A DNA stretch of 64,000 nucleotides, from positions 868,001-932,000 of the forward strand of contig CALSQR010000001.1 in the NCBI GenBank assembly GCA_943788505.1. Reading direction: 5' to 3'. The DNA comes from an uncultured bacterium. GTDB taxonomy: Bacteria > Bacteroidota > Rhodothermia > Rhodothermales > UBA10348. Shown here one piece after another: positions 44,801 through 53,774 of this stretch (positions within the stretch are counted from its first letter, which is position 1; every line of letters starts with the position of its first letter). The position numbers and the translations under genes were made by a program. A model generated the notes under the pieces. The model saw only the letters and a program-made list of their open reading frames with translations, had not been told where the DNA came from and did not search any database.

Positions 44801-47746
44801 TTATTTTTTCAAACCATAGATCGGATCAGGTGCTGAGGATGGTTCTCCTCCTCGTCCCCCACCACGACGGTCCACGATTTGAAGTTCGGTATTAGACTCA
44901 GCTCCGTTAGAAAGAAGACGGACGGTGTACGTACCTGAGGGCAGATACCGGTTGCCGTTGCCCTTCACTTCTGGCTCTTCCTCAAAGCTTGAGGCACCGC
45001 TTTCTGAGACACTCATATCGTAATCGATGAAATTGAGGCCGGAAACCATTTCCTGCTCCATCGACTGAACGATATCTCCTTCGGCTGCTTCAATCTGAAT
45101 CGTGGCAGAGCCTGCGCTGGCTGACCAGATGGTGAGCATGGTTGTCGGTTCGCTCACGTCGCTGTAGGGACTGCGCTTGCTTCCCCAGGCTGTGCTATGG
45201 ATTACTTCATTTGCCGCAAATACGTGAATAGAAGCTGCCATCAATTCCGTATCGAGCGCCGAAACAGGATCTAAGTCGATGCGCCAGATCGAGCGACCAT
45301 GAGTGCCTACAACTAATTCATTCTCTCGAGATTGAATCTTGAGATCATGGACGGGGACAAATGGAATCTCGGAAGCCAATCCATGAAAAGACGCTCCGCC
45401 ATCGAGTGATGCATACGTAGCGTGATCCGTTCCGACGATCAATAGATGCTCATTGTCCGAATGTTCGACAATGACGTTGACCGGCTCATTAGGAAGGTCT
45501 GACCCTATGCGTGTCCATGTAGATCCGAAGTCCTCGCTGCGGTAGACATAGGCATCAAAGTGATCCCACCGATACCCATTGAGCGTAGCATAAACACGGC
45601 CTTCGACATGCGAGGATGCCACCACACGACTCACCCAAAGGTTGTCGGGAAGCCCAGCGTCAATCCGATTCCAGCTCACTCCACCATCCTTCGTGACCTG
45701 TACATACCCATCATCCGATCCCGTGTAGATAAGACCAAACCTCAGGGGTGACTCGGAAATTGTCGTCAAGGTGCCGTAGGGCACATCACCTGCCTGTCCG
45801 CCACCCGTTAGGTCGGGCGAAATAGGCTGCAGGTTAGCACCTTGGTCCATCGAACGGTAGAGCCGATTGGCGCCGTAATAGAAAATATCTTGGTTGTGAG
45901 GTGAAAGCAGAATCGGGGTCTGCCAATTAAACCGTAGCGGCTTCTCGCCGAGCTCATGGCGTGGACGAATCGAGATGCGTTCGCCGGTGGTGCGATTTTG
46001 ACGACCGTAGAATCCGAACTGGGACCCGACATACAGGACATCATTAGTTCGGGTATCGACCTGAACTTGCATACCATCCCCACCGCCAATCGCTTCATAC
46101 GGATAGTCGCCGCTAGCATACCAGCGGTAGCTGGCTGAATACGTGCTTGGCCCCATCCAGGTACCGTTATCCTGGAGCCCTCCGTACACATTGTAGGGCT
46201 CTGCCATGTCAACCTGAACGGAATAAAACTGTCCGACTGGGGGCACATTCAGCTTAGACCAGGTCTCGCCAGCGTCATAGGACAGGTTCAATCCACCATC
46301 GTTGCCGTTGATGATATGGCCCGGACGACTCGGGTTCATCCAAAGTGCCTGATGATCTGAATGGACATGGGATTCACTGATCGAGGTCCACGTTTGGCCA
46401 CCGTCGTCGGAGCGAATGATCGGCACGCCCATGGCATAGACCTGATCAGGGTTATCCGGCGCGACTCGGACTTCACCAAAATAGTACCCGTAGGTGTTAT
46501 ACACGCCGGGTAGATCTTCCTCATGCGACCGAGTCCAGCTGGCACCGGCATCATCGCTGCGGTAGACTTCAAGTCCGATCACTGGCGAATCGAACAATTG
46601 AGCGTTCGCATCATCGACAAAGTCGACTAGAGCTTCAGGAGTGATGACATTATCAGCCACCATTTTGGTGACTACCTCTATCGAATACCGCTCAGGGAAG
46701 TTTTCCCGTTCTAAATAGGCGGCAATATCGGCTTCTTCCTGGTCCAGAAATTCTTGCTGGGACATCCCACGCAACTGAGCTCGCGTCAGTCCATTTCCCT
46801 CTTCTTTCTCATCGTTATCGTCCTTGCGGAATTGATTGTCGAGAGCCGCGTACATGATAGCTGGCTGCGTTGGATGAACGGCTAAGCCAATCCTGCCAAC
46901 GCCCTCTCCGCGCGGAAAGCCATTCATGTCACTGCGCGACCATGTACGACCGCCGTCTATGCTCTTGTAGATCCCGGACCCAGGGCCAGACTCGCTGAAA
47001 TTCCAAGCCCGACGCTCTCTCTCCCACATTGCTGCATATAGGATATCGGGGTTCGTGGGGTCCATAACCAAGTCGATAGCTCCCGTGCGTTCGTCCACAA
47101 ACAGTGTTTTCTGCCAAGACGCGCCGGCATCAGTAGACATATACACGCCTCGATCTTCACTAGGCGAATACAGTGCGCCGGCTGCAGCCACCCAAACTAT
47201 ATCGGGATTGTCCGGATGCAGGACAATGCGTCCTGTTCGTTGTGTATCTGTCAGCCCCATGTGAGTCCATGTGGCACCCCAATCGGTACTTCGATATACG
47301 CCATCGCCGGCGTACGAAGAGCGGCTTGAATTATTTTCTCCCGTTCCGACCCAGACCGTTCCCGTTTCCCAATCAACGGCGATATCACCAATAGTCATGG
47401 TACCATTATGGTCAAAGACCGGGTCGAAGGACTGGCCATTATTCCAGGTAACCCATAGACCGCCAGAGGCATAAGCCACCATGAAGTGCGATGGATCAGC
47501 AACATGCGCATCGATATCCACGACCCGACCGCTCATTATAGCTGGCCCAATATTGGTTGCCGGGACGTTAGCTAGGGGCGAGGACTCAAAATTCGACATT
47601 CGCCCTTCAAAAGCTGATCTGCGGGCTTCAGGCCCGGTAGCCTCGACCAGGTTGTCCATTACAGGGATTGTATTGGCACGCTGTGCGCTCGCGCTACTAG
47701 CCGATACACAAATAAGGAGGCTGAAAAGAAGGATCCGGTTTCGCAT
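44801..47746 (-). CDS. Large secreted BNR/VPS10-repeat protein
   Basis: A signal peptide (RILLFSLLICVSASSASA) precedes a 981-residue beta-propeller protein. It carries many BNR (Asp-box) units, such as YRSTDWGATWTHMG, YKSIDGGRTWSRSD, YRSDDAGASWTRS and YRSEDFGSTWTRIGSD, which form two propellers. A charged insert (KDDNDEKEEGN to about residue 400) interrupts the first one. The C-terminal third has a FlgD-like or Ig-like part (GTYTVRLLSNG) and ends in a Gly/Arg-rich tail. These proteins are common in Bacteroidota and Rhodothermota and are often called glycosyl hydrolases, but the family has no proven activity. No T9SS sorting signal is clear. Confidence 0.88.
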   Translation of the reverse strand: MRNRILLFSLLICVSASSASAQRANTIPVMDNLVEATGPEARRSAFEGRMSNFESSPLANVPATNIGPAIMSGRVVDIDAHVADPSHFMVAYASGGLWVTWNNGQSFDPVFDHNGTMTIGDIAVDWETGTVWVGTGENNSSRSSYAGDGVYRSTDWGATWTHMGLTDTQRTGRIVLHPDNPDIVWVAAAGALYSPSEDRGVYMSTDAGASWQKTLFVDERTGAIDLVMDPTNPDILYAAMWERERRAWNFSESGPGSGIYKSIDGGRTWSRSDMNGFPRGEGVGRIGLAVHPTQPAIMYAALDNQFRKDDNDEKEEGNGLTRAQLRGMSQQEFLDQEEADIAAYLERENFPERYSIEVVTKMVADNVITPEALVDFVDDANAQLFDSPVIGLEVYRSDDAGASWTRSHEEDLPGVYNTYGYYFGEVRVAPDNPDQVYAMGVPIIRSDDGGQTWTSISESHVHSDHQALWMNPSRPGHIINGNDGGLNLSYDAGETWSKLNVPPVGQFYSVQVDMAEPYNVYGGLQDNGTWMGPSTYSASYRWYASGDYPYEAIGGGDGMQVQVDTRTNDVLYVGSQFGFYGRQNRTTGERISIRPRHELGEKPLRFNWQTPILLSPHNQDIFYYGANRLYRSMDQGANLQPISPDLTGGGQAGDVPYGTLTTISESPLRFGLIYTGSDDGYVQVTKDGGVSWNRIDAGLPDNLWVSRVVASSHVEGRVYATLNGYRWDHFDAYVYRSEDFGSTWTRIGSDLPNEPVNVIVEHSDNEHLLIVGTDHATYASLDGGASFHGLASEIPFVPVHDLKIQSRENELVVGTHGRSIWRIDLDPVSALDTELMAASIHVFAANEVIHSTAWGSKRSPYSDVSEPTTMLTIWSASAGSATIQIEAAEGDIVQSMEQEMVSGLNFIDYDMSVSESGASSFEEEPEVKGNGNRYLPSGTYTVRLLSNGAESNTELQIVDRRGGGRGGEPSSAPDPIYGLKK

Positions 47747-47954
47747 GACGGATGACAGACTTTAGGGTTGTTTCTGTGGGAGGACGTCTTTCGATCAAAA
47801 TAATCGCTGATTAACATACCTCGGAAACTCATTAAATGTTGTAGGAGAAGTACTGCTGAGTCACCCCTCTATCGCTTGCTCTGCTGTTCCTCATAAAGGC
47901 GTTTAGGCCGAAAGCCTGTGGCGCTATGGCAACATGTAGATGATGCTTTTCAAG

Positions 47955-47986
47955 CTTGCGCCCGGTTTGGGAGTTAACTACGTTTG
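47955..47986 (+). promoter_or_regulatory. Putative Bacteroidota-type promoter of the aldehyde dehydrogenase gene
   Basis: CTTG at 47955-47958 and TACGTTTG at 47979-47986, 20 bases apart, match the Bacteroidota -33 (TTG/TTTG) and -7 (TANNTTTG) elements. Transcription would start near 47993, about 30 bases before the ATG at 48025. This is the best promoter match I found in the window. Confidence 0.45.
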
Positions 47987-48024
47987 GTCCATCGCTTTAC
48001 TGCCCACCCGACCTACTTCCCTGT

Positions 48025-49440
48025 ATGGCTGCCCCTTTTATCATTGGACTCACCCGGCCCGTCACAGAGAGCCGGTTAGACGTTCGGAATGCATTCGATA
48101 GCACGCTAGTGGACACTCTCTCTGTAGCAACGGTAGCGGATGTGGATGAAGCCGTGGCTGCGGCAAAAATTGCTTCAAAACAGCCTTTTCCTGTGCATGA
48201 ACGTGTCAGCGCATTGTATGCCGCTGCAGACAATTTGGAAAATCATGCGGCAGAAGTGGCACTTTTGCTAGCCAGAGAAGGCAGCAAAACCATCCGGGAG
48301 GCACAGCGTGAACCCGTGCGAGCCGCAGAGGTCTTGAGAATGGCCGCAGAGGTAGCACGCACTATGGCCGGTGAAACGCTCCCGTTTGACGCCCGCCCGG
48401 GGTCGGAAAAACGAGTGGGCTATTTTGTACGTAAACCACTGGGTGTCATTGCCTGCATCCTTCCGTTCAATGACCCGGTAGCCCTTGTCGCACACAAAGT
48501 TGGCCCTGCCATTGCGGCTGGTAATGCCGTCGTCTTAAAGCCAGATCCGTCTTCCTCGCTCGCGGTCCTTCGCACCTGTGAATTGATGCTCGAGGCAGGA
48601 ATTCCAGCTGGCCGGATTAATGTAGTGACGGGTGGTGCCGAACCAGGAAAACGACTTGTCGAACATCCAGATGTGCGCATGATTTCCTTCACTGGAGGTC
48701 GCACTACGGGCGAAGCTGTTGCTCGGAACGCGGGGATCAAGCGTCTCTCTCTCGAACTCGGATCAAACTCTCCCGTCATCATCATGCCGGATGCACGCCT
48801 CGAGGCCGCGGTGCGAGCGGTCTCCGACGGCGCTTTTGCACAGGCCGGTCAAAATTGCCTAGGTGTCCAGCGCGTCTACGTGCATTCAAGCATCTATGAC
48901 ACATTCAGGGGGTTGCTTCGTGAACACGTTTCCTCCCTCAAAGCAGGCCATTCCCTAGATGATTCGGTCGATGTCTGCCAGATGATGCGCCCATCGGAGG
49001 CCGACCGGGTCAAAGCGCGCATCGATGAAGCCGTAGCGGCCGGAGCTACCGTCTTGTGCGGTGGTCATCGTACGGGTTCCGTAATCGATGCAACCATTCT
49101 AGAAAATGTGGGTGATGCCTCGCGTCTAGCGTGTGACGAAATCTACGGGCCGGTTATGGGGCTTTTTTCCTTTGAGACACTCGAGGAAGCGGTCGATCGA
49201 GCCAATGCGGTAGATGTAGGCCTTCATGGGGCGGTGTTTACGGAAAGCTTACGCGATGCATTCTACGTAGCCGAACACCTAGAAGTTGGTGGGGTAATCG
49301 TCAACGATTCGACGGATTATCGCCTAGATACCATGCCGTTCGGGGGGACCAAGAATTCTGGGATCGGTCGCGAAGGTCTTAAGTACGCAGCCGAAGAAAT
49401 GAGCGAAACCAGGGTTGTTTGCTTCAATCTAAGTGAGTGA
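48025..49440 (+). CDS. NAD(P)-dependent aldehyde dehydrogenase
   Basis: It oxidises an aldehyde to an acid. Catalytic residues are in place: the Asn in ILPFNDPVALVAHK, the general-base Glu in LELGSNSPVI, and the nucleophile Cys278 in QAGQNCLG. The 471 residues and the SNSP/NCLG motifs resemble the ALDH group that includes lactaldehyde and sulfolactaldehyde dehydrogenases, and PutA-like enzymes less so; substrate is not determined. The start at ATG 48025 is 23 codons inside the open frame and follows a promoter-like sequence. A GC-rich repeat region follows the stop. Confidence 0.9.
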   Translation: MAAPFIIGLTRPVTESRLDVRNAFDSTLVDTLSVATVADVDEAVAAAKIASKQPFPVHERVSALYAAADNLENHAAEVALLLAREGSKTIREAQREPVRAAEVLRMAAEVARTMAGETLPFDARPGSEKRVGYFVRKPLGVIACILPFNDPVALVAHKVGPAIAAGNAVVLKPDPSSSLAVLRTCELMLEAGIPAGRINVVTGGAEPGKRLVEHPDVRMISFTGGRTTGEAVARNAGIKRLSLELGSNSPVIIMPDARLEAAVRAVSDGAFAQAGQNCLGVQRVYVHSSIYDTFRGLLREHVSSLKAGHSLDDSVDVCQMMRPSEADRVKARIDEAVAAGATVLCGGHRTGSVIDATILENVGDASRLACDEIYGPVMGLFSFETLEEAVDRANAVDVGLHGAVFTESLRDAFYVAEHLEVGGVIVNDSTDYRLDTMPFGGTKNSGIGREGLKYAAEEMSETRVVCFNLSE

Positions 49441-49504
49441 GCACAGGCGGTGATGGGTGCGTGCAGCGAGCGTTAGCGGGTGCTGGCGCCGGGTGCTAAT
49501 GGAC

Positions 49505-49554
49505 TGCGGTCGCGAGGAGGGTACGGGGTGCAGTCGCGAGGTGCGGTCGCGAGG
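49505..49554. repeat. 13-bp repeats after the aldehyde dehydrogenase gene
   Basis: TGCGGTCGCGAGG occurs at 49505-49517 and 49542-49554, and TGCAGTCGCGAGG at 49529-49541; the last two are in tandem. The preceding 60 bases are also repetitive (GGGTGC three times). The region lies between the aldehyde dehydrogenase stop and the convergent dehydratase gene and does not code. Unit length and placement match those at 7917-7954, but the sequence differs. Confidence 0.85.
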
Positions 49555-49568
49555 TGCAGGTAGAACGG

Positions 49569-50552
49569 TTAGTCCATTTCAGACATCACGTCCACCAGCT
49601 TATTTCTTGCTATGTTTCTACCGGAAAGGAAGATCACCACAGGACCATCAGGCCGGGGAAATGAGGGATCAAGGCAGGCTGCAATGGCTACTGCGCACGA
49701 CCCTTCCATGATCAATTGATGTTCATCGATAAGCCAACGCATCGCACGGCGCAATGCGACCTCATCAGCCAAGCGAATGTCATCGTGCCGTGTTCGCAAT
49801 ATCTCAAACGGCAAAACCCCAATACCGCCTTCCAAGCCCGAGGCAAGGGTATCGATGGGTGGCATAGCAGTGACAGCTCGTCCTTCTTGCATGCTCTTCA
49901 GAAAGGCCGCTGATCCTTCATGTTGACAGAGGACGATGCGCGATGCAGGCAGCTTTTCCTTGACATGGAACGCGAATCCACCAGCATGTCCTCCTCCACC
50001 GACTGGCATGACGAATGTTGTTGCATCTGGCACCTGATCCAGTACCTCGACGGCAACTGATCCGCCATTGGCCGCCATGACAGCAGGGTCGTCGAATGCG
50101 CTTACGAAAGGCAAGCCAAGCTTTTCGGATTCTTCAAGCGCCCATTTTTCCGTGTCATCGTATCCAGCATATCGTGAACGGCGCACGTCAGCACCGGCTT
50201 GCTGCATCGCAGTCAGTTTGACTTTGTCTACGCTCGAAGGCACAAAAATAGTGGCCCGCATACCCAGTTTTCCGGCAGCATATGCCACACCTCGGCCATG
50301 ATTACCTGCCGAACAGGTTGCGACATGATCGATGCCTTCGTCGAACAGGCGATGCATCACGAACAATGCTCCGCGCACCTTGAAACTACCGGTGAGCTGG
50401 AGATTCTCCAGCTTCAGCCAAACATCAACGCCCAATCGCTGACTCAAATCGTCTGAGCGTTCAACTGGAGTCCGACGTACCCGACCCTCAAGAAAGGTGG
50501 AGGCTTCTTGGATCAACTCAAGTGAAAGGGAAGCAGAGGTGTGATGAGACAC
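49569..50552 (-). CDS. Threonine/serine dehydratase-like PLP enzyme
   Basis: This fold-type II PLP enzyme deaminates threonine or serine, or acts as a serine racemase. The PLP Lys58 is in LTGSFKVRGA; the phosphate loop is CSAGNHGRGVA (usually SAGNHAQG), and the C-terminal Ser/Cys contact is EGSCAVAIAA. At 327 residues it lacks the regulatory ACT-like domain of biosynthetic IlvA and so fits the catabolic TdcB or serine racemase types. The PVGGGGHAGG glycine loop is complete. It is divergent from the ALDH gene at 50698. Confidence 0.9.
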   Translation of the reverse strand: MSHHTSASLSLELIQEASTFLEGRVRRTPVERSDDLSQRLGVDVWLKLENLQLTGSFKVRGALFVMHRLFDEGIDHVATCSAGNHGRGVAYAAGKLGMRATIFVPSSVDKVKLTAMQQAGADVRRSRYAGYDDTEKWALEESEKLGLPFVSAFDDPAVMAANGGSVAVEVLDQVPDATTFVMPVGGGGHAGGFAFHVKEKLPASRIVLCQHEGSAAFLKSMQEGRAVTAMPPIDTLASGLEGGIGVLPFEILRTRHDDIRLADEVALRRAMRWLIDEHQLIMEGSCAVAIAACLDPSFPRPDGPVVIFLSGRNIARNKLVDVMSEMD

Positions 50553-50697
50553 AGAATCAGAGGTGGCGACGTGAGAGATGTGGTCTATTGAACGCTGAAA
50601 CTACGCAAAACTAACGCATCGCCCACGCAACAAGACATGGTTCGCGACAAGAACCGCAAACAGGGACTATCTTAGCGAACTGGCTCCTCTGTCATTC

Positions 50698-52110
50698 TTG
50701 CTCTTATCCCTCGGAACGTTGACTCCCTCAGAAGCTCACTCCCTGCAAAAGGCCCATTTCAGGGCTAACCCGAATCCTTCGTTGAAGCATCGGCTTACCC
50801 GGCTGCGCTCACTACGGGCTGAGTTGCTTCGAAGAGAAGATGACATCCATGCTGCGCTTTGGGCCGACTTTAAAAAGCCGTCACCTGAGGTTGAACTCAC
50901 CGAGATGCTTGCCACGCTCATTGAGTTACACCACGCGATCCGACATTTGGCTTCTTGGATAAAGCCGCTTCGTGCTTCTAATCCTGTTTTTCTCGTTGGC
51001 ACCAGTACGAACACTGTCCGTTTTCCCAAAGGACCGAGCCTAATCATCGCGCCCTGGAACTACCCGATCCTCTTAACACTTGGGCCCCTGGTCCATGCCA
51101 CGGCAGCTGGCTGTCCAGTTATTATCAAGCCATCGGAACACACACCGAATGCAGCTGACCTTGTCGACGAAATCATTTCAGCAGTTTATCCTCCAGAGGA
51201 GGCTTTCGTCTTTAAGGGTGGTCCGGAGCGGGCTCAAGAACTACTCGCGATGGACGTTCAGCATATCCATTTCACCGGAAGTGCGCGCGTTGGACGGATC
51301 ATTATGGAGAGTGCAGCCAAATGCCTCGCATCTGTTACGCTAGAACTTGGGGGAAAATCGCCCACCTATGTCCATTCAGATGCCGACCCTTTGAAAGCTG
51401 CAAGAAGCATTTGTTTCGGCAAATTTTCCAATGCCGGGCAGACCTGTATCGCACCCGATTACTTGCTCGTGCATCAAGATGTGGCGGCCCGGCTTCTTGA
51501 TGCCCTCCGAGATGAGATCTTGGCCGGTTACACAAGCGGGAAGGGAGACGCTGACTTGGCTTGCATCGTAACCCCGGTACATTTTGAACGACAACTTTCT
51601 CTTCTTGATGATGCCCGTACCATGGGCGCTAAAGTTGCAATCGGCGGTGGATCCAACATTAGTGACCGACGTCTTGAAGCTACGGTCCTAACTGACGTGC
51701 CTCTCGCGTCGCGCCTCATGCAGGAGGAAATATTCGGACCCATCCTGCCATTCATCACTGTTGCATCACAAGAAGAAGCGCTTGACATCATTCTCGATCG
51801 CCCGCCACCGCTTTCCACGTATGTCTTTACGTCAGATGAGTCGGTCCTGGAACGCTTCTCATCGTCCGTAAGAACCGGCGCTGTCTGCCGCAATACGACC
51901 CTCTTGCACTTCGTGCAGCCATTTGGACCCTTTGGAGGAGAAGGCACCTCTGGCATTGGTCGCTCTCACGGAGAGGCAGGATATCGCGCTTTTTCGAACG
52001 AACAGGTCGTGCTAAGGCGTAGGTGGGGATCCTGGATCCTGCGTCTTTTGCTTCCTCCATACACGAAACGCACCTCTCAATGGAGTAGGCTATTTCGGCA
52101 TTTCACGTAA
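50698..52110 (+). CDS. Aldehyde dehydrogenase, ALDH3-like
   Basis: The 470-residue enzyme follows the class 3 layout: APWNYPILLTLGPLVHATAAGC, TGSARVGRIIM, the Glu in TLELGGKSPTYV, and Cys250 in NAGQTCIAPDY, plus a C-terminal hydrophobic and basic tail (RRRWGSWILRLLLPPYTKRTS) that may bind the membrane. Class 3 enzymes oxidise medium- and long-chain or aromatic aldehydes, so lipid aldehydes are a likely substrate. No ATG occurs in the N-terminal region; translation most likely starts at TTG 50698 (or TTG 50719). Confidence 0.9.
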   Translation: MLLSLGTLTPSEAHSLQKAHFRANPNPSLKHRLTRLRSLRAELLRREDDIHAALWADFKKPSPEVELTEMLATLIELHHAIRHLASWIKPLRASNPVFLVGTSTNTVRFPKGPSLIIAPWNYPILLTLGPLVHATAAGCPVIIKPSEHTPNAADLVDEIISAVYPPEEAFVFKGGPERAQELLAMDVQHIHFTGSARVGRIIMESAAKCLASVTLELGGKSPTYVHSDADPLKAARSICFGKFSNAGQTCIAPDYLLVHQDVAARLLDALRDEILAGYTSGKGDADLACIVTPVHFERQLSLLDDARTMGAKVAIGGGSNISDRRLEATVLTDVPLASRLMQEEIFGPILPFITVASQEEALDIILDRPPPLSTYVFTSDESVLERFSSSVRTGAVCRNTTLLHFVQPFGPFGGEGTSGIGRSHGEAGYRAFSNEQVVLRRRWGSWILRLLLPPYTKRTSQWSRLFRHFT

Positions 52111-52143
52111 AATCTAGTTAGGACCTAGCCGGCTTCCTGGTTC

Positions 52144-52911
52144 TTACCGCGGTCCCATGCGAACACCACCATCAAGACGAATGACTTCGCCATTCAGTTT
52201 GATGTTTTCGATGATATGTTGGGCGAGAAAGGCATAGTCAGATGGCTTACCGAGACGCTTTGGAAATGGAATTTGACTGATCAACGATTCCTGCACCTCG
52301 TCCGGCATGCCCGCGACCATAGGTGTTTCAAAAATGCCGGGAGCGATAGTCATGCACCGAATTCCTTCGCGAGAAAGGTCTCGTGCGATTGGTAGCGTCA
52401 TTCCAACAACGCCACCCTTCGACGCCGAATAGGCGGCTTGGCCAATTTGGCCGTCGTAGGCGGCTACAGAGGCCGTATTGATCAACACACCCCTTTCACC
52501 GTCCGAGGTAGGATCATTCTGCGACATGGCAGCTGCTGCCAACCGGATCACGTTGAACGTACCAATCAGATTCACATTAATGACCCGCGTGAAGCTGGCA
52601 AGATCATGGGCTCCACCTCGACCTACCGTTTTCTTGGCAACCAGGATACCGGCGCAGTTTACCACACCTTGCAGGCCACCAAACCTGTCAAAAGCGGTCT
52701 GAATAGCATTTTCAACGCTTGCTTCGTTGGTCACATCGGTTTGAGCGAACACGGCGCGCTCACCAAGTGAATCCGCTTTTGCTTGACCTGCTTCGATGTT
52801 GACATCAGCGATAACGACGTTTGCGCCCTGCTCAACAAGACGTTCTGCCGTGCCGGCACCCAGACCGGATGATCCGCCTGTTACGATGAATGTGCTGCCC
52901 TGTACCTTCAT
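52144..52911 (-). CDS. Short-chain dehydrogenase, type 2 3-hydroxyacyl-CoA dehydrogenase-like
   Basis: This NAD-binding Rossmann enzyme has TGGSSGLG at 11-18, NCAG, and the catalytic triad Ser148, Tyr161 and Lys165 (YSASKGG). The overall sequence, including [41 protein letters not shown] and the C-terminal [17 protein letters not shown], follows the HSD17B10 (type 2 3-hydroxyacyl-CoA dehydrogenase) group, which acts in fatty-acid or branched-chain amino-acid breakdown. That would suit the 2-oxoacid dehydrogenase genes, but no beta-oxidation cluster is nearby. Confidence 0.9.
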   Translation of the reverse strand: MKVQGSTFIVTGGSSGLGAGTAERLVEQGANVVIADVNIEAGQAKADSLGERAVFAQTDVTNEASVENAIQTAFDRFGGLQGVVNCAGILVAKKTVGRGGAHDLASFTRVINVNLIGTFNVIRLAAAAMSQNDPTSDGERGVLINTASVAAYDGQIGQAAYSASKGGVVGMTLPIARDLSREGIRCMTIAPGIFETPMVAGMPDEVQESLISQIPFPKRLGKPSDYAFLAQHIIENIKLNGEVIRLDGGVRMGPR

Positions 52912-53114
52912 GAAGCTGCCTCGGATATTTTTCGTTCGATATGCGTTCGCTCGAATCTACATCGGGACTCGTTGAAGGGCTGTCGAAATCGACGGAAGAA
53001 ACCGACGGAAAAATCATCCGGCGACTGAGAGCCCAATGGAGTATCCCATGCCGACAGGGCTTAGGGGTACGTTGTCCTGTTTCACCTTTTTGTTATCACT
53101 CCTCCAGGCACCCA

Positions 53115-53754
53115 ATGGCCTACGCCATCAAGGAAATTTATACGACCCTTCAAGGTGAAGGCTACCACACGGGGCGCACAGCCGTTTTTTACACGCTTCG
53201 CTGGATGCAATTTGTGGACGGGCCGCGAGGAAGATCGTGCCAATGCGGTATGCAGCTTCTGTGATACAGATTTTGTTGGGGTGGACGGACCCAACGGTGG
53301 CAAATTTTCTTCGGCTGAAGAAGCCGCTAAGCAAATTTTTAACGTGTGGAAGGACGCCACGGGCACAGATAAGCCGTTTGTAGTATGCACTGGCGGCGAA
53401 CCTTTGCTGCAGTTGGATACGGCATTGATCCACGCCCTGCATGCCCTTGGCGCTGAAATAGCGATCGAAACGAACGGGACGATTCAGGTGCCGGACGGCA
53501 TCGACTGGATTTGTGTTTCACCCAAGAAAGATGCGGAAATCGTCCAGCAGTCTGGCCATGAATTGAAACTCGTGTGGTTTCAACCAGAGGCTCCGCCTGA
53601 ACGATTCGCATGGTGGGATTTTGAGCACTTCTACCTCCAACCCATGGACGGCCCAGACATCGAACGTTTTACAAAGGAAGCTACTAGCTACTGCATGACC
53701 AACCCGCAGTGGCGCCTTTCCATCCAAACACACAAGCTGCTAGGCATTCCGTAG
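53115..53754 (+). pseudogene. queE: 7-carboxy-7-deazaguanine synthase (QueE), frameshifted
   Basis: QueE is a radical-SAM enzyme of the queuosine pathway. The first 25 codons from ATG 53115 (MAYAIKEIYTTLQGEG...GRTAVF) match a QueE N-terminus. The remainder (TRFAGCNLWTGREEDR, CSFCDTDF, VVCTGGEPLLQLD, AIETNGT) is in the next frame. The switch falls in a run of six T at 53185-53190; with five T the product would be a normal 212-residue QueE with the C-x14-C-x2-C cluster motif. All other motifs are intact. It may be a sequencing or assembly error in a homopolymer, a recent inactivation, or slippage-controlled expression. Confidence 0.9.
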
Positions 53755-53774
53755 CATCATTCCGTAGCATCGGC

